A stretch of DNA of 64,000 nucleotides from an uncultured Glaciecola sp. (lineage in GTDB: Bacteria > Pseudomonadota > Gammaproteobacteria > Enterobacterales > Alteromonadaceae): NCBI GenBank assembly GCA_937125395.1, contig CAKZLI010000002.1:62001-126000 (forward strand). Direction: 5' to 3'. Both the position numbers and the translations under genes were made by a program. Positions 47,335 through 56,536 of this stretch are shown here, one piece after another; the first letter of the stretch is position 1, and every line of letters starts with the position of its first letter. A model generated the notes under the pieces. It was not told the DNA's origin and made no database searches. It was given only the letters and a program-made list of their open reading frames with translations.

Positions 47335-48128
47335 TGCGGATCATCTTGTGGTGTATTATCTCGGTCTCTTTATTGCTGTTAGGTGTGACAGCGTATGGTG
47401 TAACTCAAACCATGGCGCAAGAAACATTTACACCAGACGAGTTACGATTTAGTACGAATGATAAAACAACCTCATTAGCTCAGCTAGAGGCCAATTTAAG
47501 TCCACAACCAGATGAGCCTATGTTGACCTATTTAACGCGATTAAATCAACTAGTGGCAACGAGTATTGCGCATATCCATTGGGATAGATATGAGCCTGAG
47601 CGTTTCCATCAGCAAGTGCCAATTTGGGAAAATTGGATGCTGTGGTTTTTGGGGGAGTTCTCAGGATTACCCGAATTTGAAAAATATCATTTTACAAAAT
47701 CCGATAAGTCGATTGAAAGAGGGATCGGCGTGTGTGGCGATGTCAGTATGCTATTGAGTGAGATCTTGCGTGAAAATGGCATCGATAGTTACATTATTTC
47801 AACACAAGGGCATGTCATTGTTGAAGTCCCTGAATTCGATTTGATCATGGACCCCGATTTTGGAGTGGTGTTTTCAGGCCCCTTTGAGCAAGTTAATCAA
47901 AACGCACATACTGCCGCGCGAGCCTATGCAAATGCAGGATACTCAGTGAGTGAACAACAGTTTTTGTATCGCGCCTATCAATCGCACTTTACACGCTGGG
48001 ATGGGGCCCGTCATTTTGTGACCAATAAATATTATTTTGAACGTATTTCGTATTATGCGATTTGGTTCTTGCCTATCTTGTCAATTGTAGTGTGTCTTGG
48101 ATTGTTAAAGTTTTTAAGGAAGTCGTAG
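47334..48128 (+). CDS. Membrane-anchored transglutaminase-like protein of unknown function
   Basis: A 264-residue protein with membrane helices at both ends (about residues 3-22 and 240-260), so the middle should be periplasmic. The middle resembles a transglutaminase/papain-like core. Cys134 in ERGIGVCGDVSMLLSEIL starts a helix, His160 lies in ISTQGHVIVEV and Asp173 in LIMDPDFGV, in the order and approximate spacing of the catalytic triad. This is pattern reading, and I do not recognise a named family. Possible roles are peptidase, amidase or cross-linking of a protein or polysaccharide at the surface. It starts in a one-base overlap with the beta-helix gene. Confidence 0.75.
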   Translation: MRIILWCIISVSLLLLGVTAYGVTQTMAQETFTPDELRFSTNDKTTSLAQLEANLSPQPDEPMLTYLTRLNQLVATSIAHIHWDRYEPERFHQQVPIWENWMLWFLGEFSGLPEFEKYHFTKSDKSIERGIGVCGDVSMLLSEILRENGIDSYIISTQGHVIVEVPEFDLIMDPDFGVVFSGPFEQVNQNAHTAARAYANAGYSVSEQQFLYRAYQSHFTRWDGARHFVTNKYYFERISYYAIWFLPILSIVVCLGLLKFLRKS

Positions 48129-48130
48129 TC

Positions 48131-49219
48131 GTGCAGACAATCTTATTTTTACATAGTGTCGGAGAAATAGGTGGTGCAGAGAGAATGTCTCTGGTGTTAA
48201 TCAAACACCTACCAAAAGATAAATTCAAATGTATTTTGGCTTGCCCACACGCTGGGGCGTTGATTGATGCTGCCAATGAGCTGAATATTGAAACGATTAT
48301 CGCACCGTTACATCAACCCTCGATTGCATCACCGATTCACAGCATGCAACAGATCAATCGCTGGCGGCATTTGCTCAAAACAAACAAGATTGATTGGCTG
48401 CACACGGCTGATCCGTTTTGTACTCGTTCAATTTTATGGGCATCGCGATTAGCCAATGTGAGAGTGTTATGTCACTTTCATTTTCCCTTCACTAAGCAAG
48501 TGTTGGGCTGGATTATGCGCTATCAACCTAAACCGACACATGCTGTATTTTGTAGCCAAGAACTACAGGTATCCACGGGAGTAGCCTTAGCTCAGATAGC
48601 GCCTGCTGTGCAACAATTTGTTGTCCATAATGGTGTTGATATTGAATATTTTTCATCGAGTTGTATCCCAGACAATCGCGTAAAAAGGGTGGGAATTGTC
48701 GCGAATTTACAGGCAAGAAAAGGCCATGTGGATTTTTTGAACATGGCCAAAATCATTATTGAAAAAGGGTACAAGGTCCAATTTGATATTATTGGAGGGG
48801 ATATTTTAGAAACACCTCGACAACCTTTTTTGGAAAATTTAGCTGTAGAGCTAGCGATCAGAGACTGCGTCAATTTTCACGGTCAAGTAGATAATGTCAA
48901 AATGCGAGTGGGTCAATTAGATATTTATGTCTGCGCTTCACATCAAGAGGCATTTCCGGTATCTATTTTGGAAGCAATGGCATTACAAAAGACAATTGTG
49001 TCTACTGACGTTAATGGTATACCTGAGGCGATAGATGACAGAAAGCAAGGCGTGTTAGTTGCAAAGCAATCGCCAAGTGCGTTAGCCGACGCGGTGATGC
49101 TCCTGCTAGATAAACCCTGCTTAGCTGATAAGTATGCATTGGCAGCAAGGCAAAAAGTTGAATCGTCTTTTTCGTTACAAGCTTATATTGATAAGTTTTG
49201 TAAAATATACAATCAGTGA
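48131..49219 (+). CDS. Glycosyltransferase, GT4 family
   Basis: GT-B glycosyltransferase, 362 residues. The acceptor-side domain begins TILFLHSVGEIGGAERMSLV and has HFHFPFTKQVLGW. The C-terminal donor domain has VGIVANLQARKGHVDFLNMA and the EX7E-type segment ASHQEAFPVSILEAMALQKT. I choose the GTG at 48131, with AGGA ten bases upstream. This starts just after the previous stop and removes 23 spurious residues of an upstream open frame. It is the last gene of the plus-strand exosortase operon. Confidence 0.88.
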   Translation: MQTILFLHSVGEIGGAERMSLVLIKHLPKDKFKCILACPHAGALIDAANELNIETIIAPLHQPSIASPIHSMQQINRWRHLLKTNKIDWLHTADPFCTRSILWASRLANVRVLCHFHFPFTKQVLGWIMRYQPKPTHAVFCSQELQVSTGVALAQIAPAVQQFVVHNGVDIEYFSSSCIPDNRVKRVGIVANLQARKGHVDFLNMAKIIIEKGYKVQFDIIGGDILETPRQPFLENLAVELAIRDCVNFHGQVDNVKMRVGQLDIYVCASHQEAFPVSILEAMALQKTIVSTDVNGIPEAIDDRKQGVLVAKQSPSALADAVMLLLDKPCLADKYALAARQKVESSFSLQAYIDKFCKIYNQ

Positions 49220-49265
49220 ACAAACCCACCTAGTCAGCAATTATCACACTTTCTTGCGAGTACAC

Positions 49266-50591
49266 CTACGTTGTTGATGCAGACGGCGTTTGTTCATTTT
49301 GATATGTTTGATATAAATGATAGGTAGATAAGTTCAAGATAATTAAAAAATAAAAGAACTCAAAAATAAACAAATTTAAAAATATAGCCCCAACGAAAAA
49401 ACCTAAAATGCCAGCGGCCGTTGAGTTTCTCAGGAATTTAATCAGCATCAAATCCTCATTATCCTCGTCACTTTCGCTAAACGTCATGGCTTTGAAGCGT
49501 TGCCTCACCGCCCAAAATAAAGAAATCATGCATAATCCAGCAGGGATCCCAAAATCCACAGCAACCGCGATAAGTAAGTTGTGAGCGACATGCAAGGATT
49601 CACCGGGAAAATGTACTAAAGAGGCTTGTTGGAAACGCTGAGGGCCAACACCGATGAGCGGGTACTTGGACATTAATTGTAAACCGATCCCCCACGAGAC
49701 AAGTCTAGGATTGACGACGATATCTTCAGTTTTTGCTTGCTCGACTTTGTCGAATGTATCAAATGAACGATTAATGACGGCTTGCCCTTGGGTTAGTACC
49801 ACAATGAGAAAAGCACTGACTAATGCGACATTAAGTTTTTTGGATTTGAGCAAAAAGGCGCAAAACAGGGTTGATATACCAGCACTTAAAAATGCGCCAC
49901 GAGAACTGGTTAACAAGAGTGAGTGCCATAATAAGGGCAACAACATCGCCAAAATTACCTTGAGGTAAATTTGTTTGAAGTAAAAAATGCCAAAGAGAAT
50001 AAATGGCATGCCACACACAAATAATATGGCTAAGCTGTTGCCATCTGCGTAGGGACTTTGTGGAGGGCCATTTAATCGACCATTAAAAAACTTGCCCCAA
50101 TCTTGAGAAAGATAAGCAGAGTTGCTCCAATAAATATAATAGCCGGTGATGATAATGATTGCTATTGCTGCGTATTTTAATGCCTGCGTATTTTGCAATA
50201 TGCCAAGTAACACAAAATACATAATTAAAATGGTATTAAACGTGTCGATAACAATATTCGAGCTTACTCCCGCGTAATAATCTTGAAAAGGAGACAAAAA
50301 ATCAGACACATTGACCATGACACCCAAAAAAAGCATGGCGAGGTGTTGCTTATACCGATAGATGCTTTTGTCGACCTCGCCTTTAGCGAGCATCAACAGC
50401 AATGCTAAGATAGATAATATTGCGGTGATTTTGAAGATAGGAAAGTTTTCAAAACTCCAAAACCATACATATTGAGGTTGCAACACCGAGACGGTCATGT
50501 AAGAAATCGCGCTCAACCAAGGCAGGCTAGATAGCAATATGCCAGTGATAATGAGTAATAAAATAGCTAAGAGTTTTATCACGTAAGACAC
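49266..50591 (-). CDS. O-antigen ligase / Wzy-like membrane protein (exosortase A-associated)
   Basis: Polytopic membrane protein, 441 residues, with about ten to twelve helices. It has the Wzy_C signature region RLVSWGIGLQLMSKYPLIG, then VGPQRFQQASLVHFP and a His in SLHVAHNLLIAVAVDFGIPA. The subfamily found in exosortase loci is usually annotated as a putative O-glycosylation ligase (TIGR03097-like), but it could equally be the polysaccharide polymerase of this locus. No other polymerase candidate is visible in the window, which supports the latter. It stands alone on the minus strand between plus-strand genes. Confidence 0.83.
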   Translation of the reverse strand: MSYVIKLLAILLLIITGILLSSLPWLSAISYMTVSVLQPQYVWFWSFENFPIFKITAILSILALLLMLAKGEVDKSIYRYKQHLAMLFLGVMVNVSDFLSPFQDYYAGVSSNIVIDTFNTILIMYFVLLGILQNTQALKYAAIAIIIITGYYIYWSNSAYLSQDWGKFFNGRLNGPPQSPYADGNSLAILFVCGMPFILFGIFYFKQIYLKVILAMLLPLLWHSLLLTSSRGAFLSAGISTLFCAFLLKSKKLNVALVSAFLIVVLTQGQAVINRSFDTFDKVEQAKTEDIVVNPRLVSWGIGLQLMSKYPLIGVGPQRFQQASLVHFPGESLHVAHNLLIAVAVDFGIPAGLCMISLFWAVRQRFKAMTFSESDEDNEDLMLIKFLRNSTAAGILGFFVGAIFLNLFIFEFFYFLIILNLSTYHLYQTYQNEQTPSASTT

Positions 50592-50690
50592 GTCCTTGTG
50601 TTTATGATCGTTATTGCGTATTGTTAGTTATATCGACTTAGTATACGTTTTTTTGAGTCAGATAACAGGGATAATATTCAAGGAGAGAAT

Positions 50691-51743
50691 ATGAACATGC
50701 CTTTGTCCATTTACTTGGACTTAGTGAGATTTTCGGCTGCGATGGTGGTGTTTTTAGGGCATGCATCCGGCAAGCTCACTGGCGGATTATTTTGGCAACT
50801 GCAACCTTACCTCAATGCATCCGTGATGGTATTTTTTGTATTGTCAGGCTATGTGATTGGGTTTGTTGCCCAGACCAAAGAAAAAACCTTTCGCGATTAT
50901 GCTATCGCACGAACTTCTCGCTTATATTCTGTTGTTATTCCAGCACTAGTCATTACCTTGGTATTTGATTTATGGGGTGTGTATCGCGAATCAGCTTTGT
51001 ATTTTGACAGTGCCTGGCCGGCACCAAACCTAGATGTATCCAGTTTCTTTTTAAGTTTTTTGATGGTGCAAAGTGTTTGGGGCGGTGACGCAATCCCAGG
51101 TACGAATGTACCCTTTTGGTCACTCAGCTTTGAGTTGATGTTTTATCTGGTATTTGCATGCTTGTTTTATTTTGACGGAGCAAAAAAATGGGCGTTAGCG
51201 GGTTTGGCAGCGATAATTGCCGGACCAGATATCATCACGTATTTTCCTATATGGCTGATGGGTTTTGGTTTATACCGACTGCATCAACGCGGATTAGCAG
51301 TACAGCAGACTAATTTTATCAAGCTATGCGTAGCCTTGATCGCCCTGGTGTTATTAGTAAAATTGCCACCGATCCTTGATCAATCTATTTGGCTTGATTT
51401 ACCTTGGGTCATTGCACCTAAAAATGTCTTAGCAGATTATATCTATGCGACGTTGTTTTCTATTCATCTTTTATATGTTCCGCATATCTTGCCTGCGCTT
51501 ACAAACAGTTTAATTTATCTGCGAAAACCGATCGTGTTTTTTTCATCGATCACTTTTTCGTTGTATTTATTTCACCGACCATTAATTCAATTCTTTGCCA
51601 CGTTTTATGAAGATAAAGCAAGTTTAGAAAGCCGATTGTTGGTGTTAGGTGGCACATTTATTATTATTCTTATCATTGGTTTGTATTGTGAGAGACAAAA
51701 AAGACCCATTAAGCAGAGATTAAATAATTACATGGAACAGTAA
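50691..51743 (+). CDS. Acyltransferase family 3 membrane protein
   Basis: Integral-membrane acyltransferase of the OafA/NodX type, 350 residues and about ten membrane helices. It starts MPLSIYLDLVRFSAAMVVFLGHASG, with the catalytic-type His of the family in LGHAS and a later SFELMFYLVFACLF segment. Such proteins O-acetylate or succinylate surface polysaccharides. AAGGAGAG is a strong ribosome site. It is followed by a glycosyltransferase after five bases. This is one of two acyltransferase-3 genes in the locus; the two differ clearly in sequence. Confidence 0.9.
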   Translation: MNMPLSIYLDLVRFSAAMVVFLGHASGKLTGGLFWQLQPYLNASVMVFFVLSGYVIGFVAQTKEKTFRDYAIARTSRLYSVVIPALVITLVFDLWGVYRESALYFDSAWPAPNLDVSSFFLSFLMVQSVWGGDAIPGTNVPFWSLSFELMFYLVFACLFYFDGAKKWALAGLAAIIAGPDIITYFPIWLMGFGLYRLHQRGLAVQQTNFIKLCVALIALVLLVKLPPILDQSIWLDLPWVIAPKNVLADYIYATLFSIHLLYVPHILPALTNSLIYLRKPIVFFSSITFSLYLFHRPLIQFFATFYEDKASLESRLLVLGGTFIIILIIGLYCERQKRPIKQRLNNYMEQ

Positions 51744-51748
51744 AGTAA

Positions 51749-52897
51749 ATGGAAAAAATTGTCGTTTTATCCGAGGTGTTTCCACCTCAACACGGTGGCA
51801 GTGGGCGTTGGTTTTGGGAGTTGTATTCGCGTATTACGCAACACGAAATTCATGTCTATACCCACATTCAGCCTGATGCTAAAGACAGTGATGAGGTGTT
51901 TCCTAGTACCGTCGTCAGGGGCCATCTGCAATCGAGTGAATGGGGCGTGATTAGCCGTGTCGGGCTGAGATTTTATGGTGGCAGGATCAAGGCACTCTAT
52001 CACTATTGTAAGGCACACCATATTACTCAGATTCACTCTGGCAGAGTGTTACATGAGGGATTGATTGGGATGATTGTCGCTAAGCTATTAGGCATACGTC
52101 ATCTCGTATTTGTGCATGGCGAAGACATTGAAACCACTGCCGTGAGCCGCGAGCATGATTTTTTAGCAAGACAAGTGTTTAGATATTCACATCAGGCAAT
52201 TTGTAATAGCCATAACTCACAGCGGGTTATGCAGCGCTTAGGATATGTGTGTCGCACAATCGACGTCATTCATCCAGGAGCAGATGCCGGCAAGTTTGTG
52301 CCAGCGTCACCCGATCAGCAAACACGCGAAGCATTAGGTTGGCAGGATAAATTTGTGATCTTAACCGTTGGGCGGTTACAAGCACGCAAAGGTCAAGATA
52401 AAATGATTGAAGCATTAGTAGAGCTCAAACAGCATATCCCCAATGTGCTGTACGTCATTGTTGGGAATGGTGATACCAAGGCACAGTTGCAAAGCCTGAC
52501 AGAAGAGCTCGATTTGTCAGCACATGTGCAGTTTAAATCCGAGCTTGATGATGCGCAGATGCTGCAATGCTACCAACAATGTGATTTGTTTATTTTGCCC
52601 AATCGCAGTATTAACAATGATATTGAAGGTTTTGGTATGGTATTGGTTGAGGCGCAATTATGCAGCAAAGTCGTTCTTGCTGGGGATTCTGGTGGTACAT
52701 GTGAAGCGTTAAGCCAAGATCACTCAGGCCTGATTGTAGACTGCACTGAGCCATCAACCATTGCACGAGCGATTGCTGAACTGTATCAGCAACCTGACAG
52801 GTTAGCTAAGTTGGCGGAGCAAGCCAGACCTTTTGCTAAAACCTCGTTTGATTGGGCTGGGCATGTTAAGACTTTTTGTCAGCGAGTTGGCCTTTAA
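51749..52897 (+). CDS. Glycosyltransferase, GT4 family
   Basis: GT-B glycosyltransferase, 382 residues. Glycine-rich GGSGRWFWEL near the N-terminus contacts the donor phosphate. The donor domain has VILTVGRLQARKGQDKMIEAL, then LFILPNRSINNDIEGFGMVL and VEAQLCSKVVLAGDSGGTCE, containing the EX7E Glu pair. Its last 32 bases overlap the 3' end of the convergent flippase gene. The start has only a poor ribosome-binding site, so it may depend on the acyltransferase gene five bases upstream. Confidence 0.9.
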   Translation: MEKIVVLSEVFPPQHGGSGRWFWELYSRITQHEIHVYTHIQPDAKDSDEVFPSTVVRGHLQSSEWGVISRVGLRFYGGRIKALYHYCKAHHITQIHSGRVLHEGLIGMIVAKLLGIRHLVFVHGEDIETTAVSREHDFLARQVFRYSHQAICNSHNSQRVMQRLGYVCRTIDVIHPGADAGKFVPASPDQQTREALGWQDKFVILTVGRLQARKGQDKMIEALVELKQHIPNVLYVIVGNGDTKAQLQSLTEELDLSAHVQFKSELDDAQMLQCYQQCDLFILPNRSINNDIEGFGMVLVEAQLCSKVVLAGDSGGTCEALSQDHSGLIVDCTEPSTIARAIAELYQQPDRLAKLAEQARPFAKTSFDWAGHVKTFCQRVGL

Positions 52898-54353
52898 ACT
52901 TGTTGAGGATCGGGGTGATTTTGTCTGCAAATAGTTGATAGATATAATTCACCTCGATAAATGTAGATCGCACGACCAGTAACCATAGATAAATACAAAG
53001 CACATAACAGGCACCAAATAATATACTTTTAAGGACCAATAATAGGTACATGTTCTCTACATACCACAGTGAGCTGACGTACTGACAGAGTATTGTCACC
53101 ATACTCAGACTGATGATTAAGCCAGCAATCCGCAACAACTGTTTTAAATTAAAGAATCGGATATAGGTAACCAAAAAATACGCAATACATAGGCACACTT
53201 CGATGGACACTTTGAGCTGGGTAAATGCTTGAATACTATCAAAGTTTAACAAAAATAACGGGGTCAATATAATCCCAATCGAGCAGATTTCAAAGATGAA
53301 AATAGGGCGTGTATTTTTATTCATAATAAATAATCGGTTGGCAGAGTGTTGCATACTCAAAGAAAATATAAACAGTGAAAACCAACCAAATAACGAATGA
53401 AATTCAATCCATTGTGGACCTAACAATACGTGCACGACAAGTTCACTATTAAAATATAAAAACACCGTCATGGGTAAACAAATTAATAGCGTTAAAATCA
53501 ATGATGAATCGTACCGAGAACGCAAGTGCTCAGTGTTGTTACCGATACGTGATAACTGCGCGAGTAAGGTACCTGTCATTGGTTGAACAATATTCATACT
53601 AGGAATAAATGCGATGTATTTCATCGAGTTATATGCACCAATGGAGGATTTCCCAAAGATACTACTGGCGATAAAGGTATCTAAGTGAACACGTCCAAAG
53701 CCTAAGAAACCTTGTGGGATCAACCATTTTGAAAATGCCCATTGTGCCTGTAATCCGGCAAAGCAAATTTTAGGACGATGGCTGTGCACGAAATAACTAC
53801 CAATCATTTGGATAAATATAGACGTAGCGGTACCTAGCACCAATGCCCAATAGCTCTGATAAACCAAGGCAATAAAGATGGTGATAATGACGGAGATAAA
53901 TTTAGCCAATATCGTGATTTTTATAATGGGTTTGTAATTATGAGTCCGTTTAAGGAGGTGCAACGCTGGGTTTTCTAATCCGCCGACTGTCATTAATAAT
54001 GCATAAAAATAAATCAGATCATACAGCCGCTGATCGTCAAAATAGCGCACAAACACATCCGCAGTGCAGAACATTAATATACTCAATGACACTCTAATTA
54101 ATAGGTTTAATGTAAAGGATGTATTAATCAAGTCCCGTGTCGGACGCCGCGCACAGATAATGTAATCAGAAGTACCAAGGTTAGTAAAGGTTTCAAAAAA
54201 TGCAGCGATGATTAACATAATCGCGACAATCCCAAAGTCCTCTGGTGAGAGTACACGAGCTAATATCAAAGTGCTGAACAGGCCGATTAATTTTTTGGCA
54301 AACGAATCAAACATCAATAAAACGCTGCCCTTCAACAGATTATTAATGTTCAT
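52866..54353 (-). CDS. Oligosaccharide flippase (Wzx-like, MATE/MOP superfamily)
   Basis: Predicted lipid-linked oligosaccharide flippase, 495 residues and 12-14 membrane helices. It starts LLKGSVLLMFDSFAKKLIGL and has ARVLSPEDFGIVAIMLIIAA, typical of the Wzx/RfbX family, with GQ/loop segments such as FGRVHLDTFIASSIFGKSSI. It would move the finished repeat unit across the inner membrane for polymerisation. Its start overlaps the upstream glycosyltransferase gene by 11 bases, and its end overlaps the convergent glycosyltransferase gene by 32 bases. Confidence 0.9.
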   Translation of the reverse strand: MNINNLLKGSVLLMFDSFAKKLIGLFSTLILARVLSPEDFGIVAIMLIIAAFFETFTNLGTSDYIICARRPTRDLINTSFTLNLLIRVSLSILMFCTADVFVRYFDDQRLYDLIYFYALLMTVGGLENPALHLLKRTHNYKPIIKITILAKFISVIITIFIALVYQSYWALVLGTATSIFIQMIGSYFVHSHRPKICFAGLQAQWAFSKWLIPQGFLGFGRVHLDTFIASSIFGKSSIGAYNSMKYIAFIPSMNIVQPMTGTLLAQLSRIGNNTEHLRSRYDSSLILTLLICLPMTVFLYFNSELVVHVLLGPQWIEFHSLFGWFSLFIFSLSMQHSANRLFIMNKNTRPIFIFEICSIGIILTPLFLLNFDSIQAFTQLKVSIEVCLCIAYFLVTYIRFFNLKQLLRIAGLIISLSMVTILCQYVSSLWYVENMYLLLVLKSILFGACYVLCIYLWLLVVRSTFIEVNYIYQLFADKITPILNKFKGQLADKKS

Positions 54354-55470
54354 CGAGACACTCGTTGGTCGACGCTGGACAAAGTGATTGATACAGTTTT
54401 CGATAGGAACGAGTCATCTGTGCAACAGTAAAATTAGTGGTTAAATCAGGGGTTAAATCAGGGGGCAACGCGCCTGTATTCATCGATAGTATGGCCTGAA
54501 CTAACGCCGATAAATCATCGTTTGCAATGATGGCACCATCAATCTTGTTACGAACAATTTCTGGGTTTCCACCGACATTGGTGACGATGACGGGTTTATG
54601 TAATGAAAGTGCCTCAAGCAAGGTCATGGATGTGCCTTCACTAAATGAGGTCAGCAAAAACACATCAAACAACCCAAAAAACAACCTAGGGATGGTTTGA
54701 TAGCCCGTTAATATGACTTTGTCGCTGATGTTACAACGCACAATGCATGCCTCAATATTGGCTCTGTTTGGCCCATCACCCACCAGCACTAAGGTGGTTG
54801 GATGACCTTGTTGATTTAGCTCAGCACAAGCTTGGATCATGAGTTCGTGATTTTTGATCGGATCGAAACGCGCAATAGTGCCCAACACGTGATCACCTGG
54901 AGCAATAGCAAGACTGTGCTTTAATGCTGCGATTTGTGCTTGTTCATCAATACTGATCGTTAACGGCTTGATGCCATTGTATATTACTTCAATGCGCTGA
55001 CTGGGTAGGTATTCAAATTCAGTTAATGCGTGTTTGGTCGCCTTAGAAATGGCGGTTATTTTATCTGTAAATAGACTTAGTACCGGATTAATAACACGCC
55101 GTTTAGCGCTGGCGATATCGGGATAAAATCGCCCATGTTCGGTGAATATGACGTTAGTCGGCAGCCCAATCGTGGCAAGTACACCATAACTCCATGGGGT
55201 GTATTGATGACAATGTAAAATATCAATCGCCTCGGTCTGCACATGTTGGCGTATCTGGTTGATCAAGCGCCAATCAAACCCTTCTTTCCGGGCAAAGCCA
55301 GTGATGTTAATCCCTTGAGATTGTAGTTGTTCTGCAAATGGTCCTAAGGGTGCTTCGATACAAATAATACTGTGTGTGATTGATGTGTCGCGCATGCCTT
55401 GGATCAAACTGACAATCACTTGTTCAGTCCCGCCAATACGCATGTCATAAGTAAGATGGGCGATATTCAT
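54343..55470 (-). CDS. Glycosyltransferase, GT4 family
   Basis: GT-B glycosyltransferase, 375 residues. It starts MNIAHLTYDMRIGGTEQVIV, and the donor domain has LGTIARFDPIKNHELMIQA and VFLLTSFSEGTSMTLLEALS with the EX7E Glu pair. I chose the ATG at 55470, one base after the stop of the acyltransferase gene. The frame is open 38 codons upstream, but only inside that gene. Near the C-terminus a 12-base tandem duplication (54439-54462) encodes PDLTPDLT. Confidence 0.9.
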   Translation of the reverse strand: MNIAHLTYDMRIGGTEQVIVSLIQGMRDTSITHSIICIEAPLGPFAEQLQSQGINITGFARKEGFDWRLINQIRQHVQTEAIDILHCHQYTPWSYGVLATIGLPTNVIFTEHGRFYPDIASAKRRVINPVLSLFTDKITAISKATKHALTEFEYLPSQRIEVIYNGIKPLTISIDEQAQIAALKHSLAIAPGDHVLGTIARFDPIKNHELMIQACAELNQQGHPTTLVLVGDGPNRANIEACIVRCNISDKVILTGYQTIPRLFFGLFDVFLLTSFSEGTSMTLLEALSLHKPVIVTNVGGNPEIVRNKIDGAIIANDDLSALVQAILSMNTGALPPDLTPDLTTNFTVAQMTRSYRKLYQSLCPASTNECLDEH

Positions 55471-55471
55471 A

Positions 55472-56533
55472 TTACGAACCTGTCGATATGAGCTGGGAAT
55501 GGGTGTTTTTTCGTGCGCATGAAAAAGAAAATTTTTCACGTAGCTCCATGAATGGTAATTCGATAAGGCGATACAACACCTCACTGACTAACAAGGTCAA
55601 CCCAAAACAAATCATGGCGTAAACGAGAAAATGCACATCGCTATCGATGCGTCGACTCAGTGCTAATATTTCGGGGTGCAACAAATAAATCGCATAGGAA
55701 CGAGTCGAGATATATAAAATGATCCGCTCAATAGATTGCCCAAACGCGAATTGTGTTTCGTAGGCATATACAATAAAAAACGAAAACAGCAATGCCAACA
55801 CAAATGGACTGGGATCGTCATACCCTTGAACTGGAGGCCACACGCGAAACGCAAAAAACAACACAAATACTGCCAATGCAACCGGTGCAAGTTTGATCAC
55901 GTACATCTTATAGCGAGTCCACCATGCTGTTTGCTCTGATTGCAGTTGAGCAAGTAAAACGCCGGCAATACAGCAGTCCCATCGCACATGTGACTCCACC
56001 ATCGAATCATACCAACCCAATGCTCTAAATAATGAAGGCAGAAGAAGTAATCCGAATAAGATCAACGTCTTTAAGTGTTTGTTAAATCCGGTACTAATAA
56101 ATAGTAAAGCCCCGATAAAGACGTAAAATTGTTCCTCAACGGCTAACGACCAACTGACATAAAAATACGGTAAATCCGTCACGTAGTTTTGCGTAAATGT
56201 CAGATAAGCGAAAACGGAGTCGATATCTTTATTGAAGAGATAAAATTGTAAATACGTGGCTAATAATACGGCAAAGTAAGCAGGCATCGTTCTCATCCAG
56301 CGACGGGTCCAAAAACGACGTAATTGTAAATTGCCATAGGTATGGATTTCTTTGAATATTTGTGAGCCAATTAACCAACCTGATAAAATAAAAAATAGAT
56401 CAACGCCTACACCACCAAAGCCAATAAAGTGCCACGCTGATTCTTGCTCAAACGCCAAAAAACTATGTGCAAGAAAGACTAAGACGATCGCACTCATCCG
56501 CAGCACATCCAAATTGATATTTCTTTGTGTCAT
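55472..56533 (-). CDS. Acyltransferase family 3 membrane protein
   Basis: Second OafA-type membrane acyltransferase, 353 residues with about ten helices. It starts INLDVLRMSAIVLVFLAHSF, which carries the conserved Arg and the family His, and has VGVDLFFILSGWLIGSQIF and SWSLAVEEQFYVFIGALL. Together these are closer to the classical OafA signature than the first copy. It would acylate the polysaccharide at the periplasmic face. It is in the minus-strand operon between asparagine-synthase-like and glycosyltransferase genes. Confidence 0.92.
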   Translation of the reverse strand: MTQRNINLDVLRMSAIVLVFLAHSFLAFEQESAWHFIGFGGVGVDLFFILSGWLIGSQIFKEIHTYGNLQLRRFWTRRWMRTMPAYFAVLLATYLQFYLFNKDIDSVFAYLTFTQNYVTDLPYFYVSWSLAVEEQFYVFIGALLFISTGFNKHLKTLILFGLLLLPSLFRALGWYDSMVESHVRWDCCIAGVLLAQLQSEQTAWWTRYKMYVIKLAPVALAVFVLFFAFRVWPPVQGYDDPSPFVLALLFSFFIVYAYETQFAFGQSIERIILYISTRSYAIYLLHPEILALSRRIDSDVHFLVYAMICFGLTLLVSEVLYRLIELPFMELREKFSFSCARKNTHSQLISTGS

Positions 56534-56536
56534 GTT

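Noticed and set aside
54439..54462. 12-base tandem duplication
   Set aside because: In-frame and within the C-terminus of a glycosyltransferase; probably a simple slippage event with no wider meaning.
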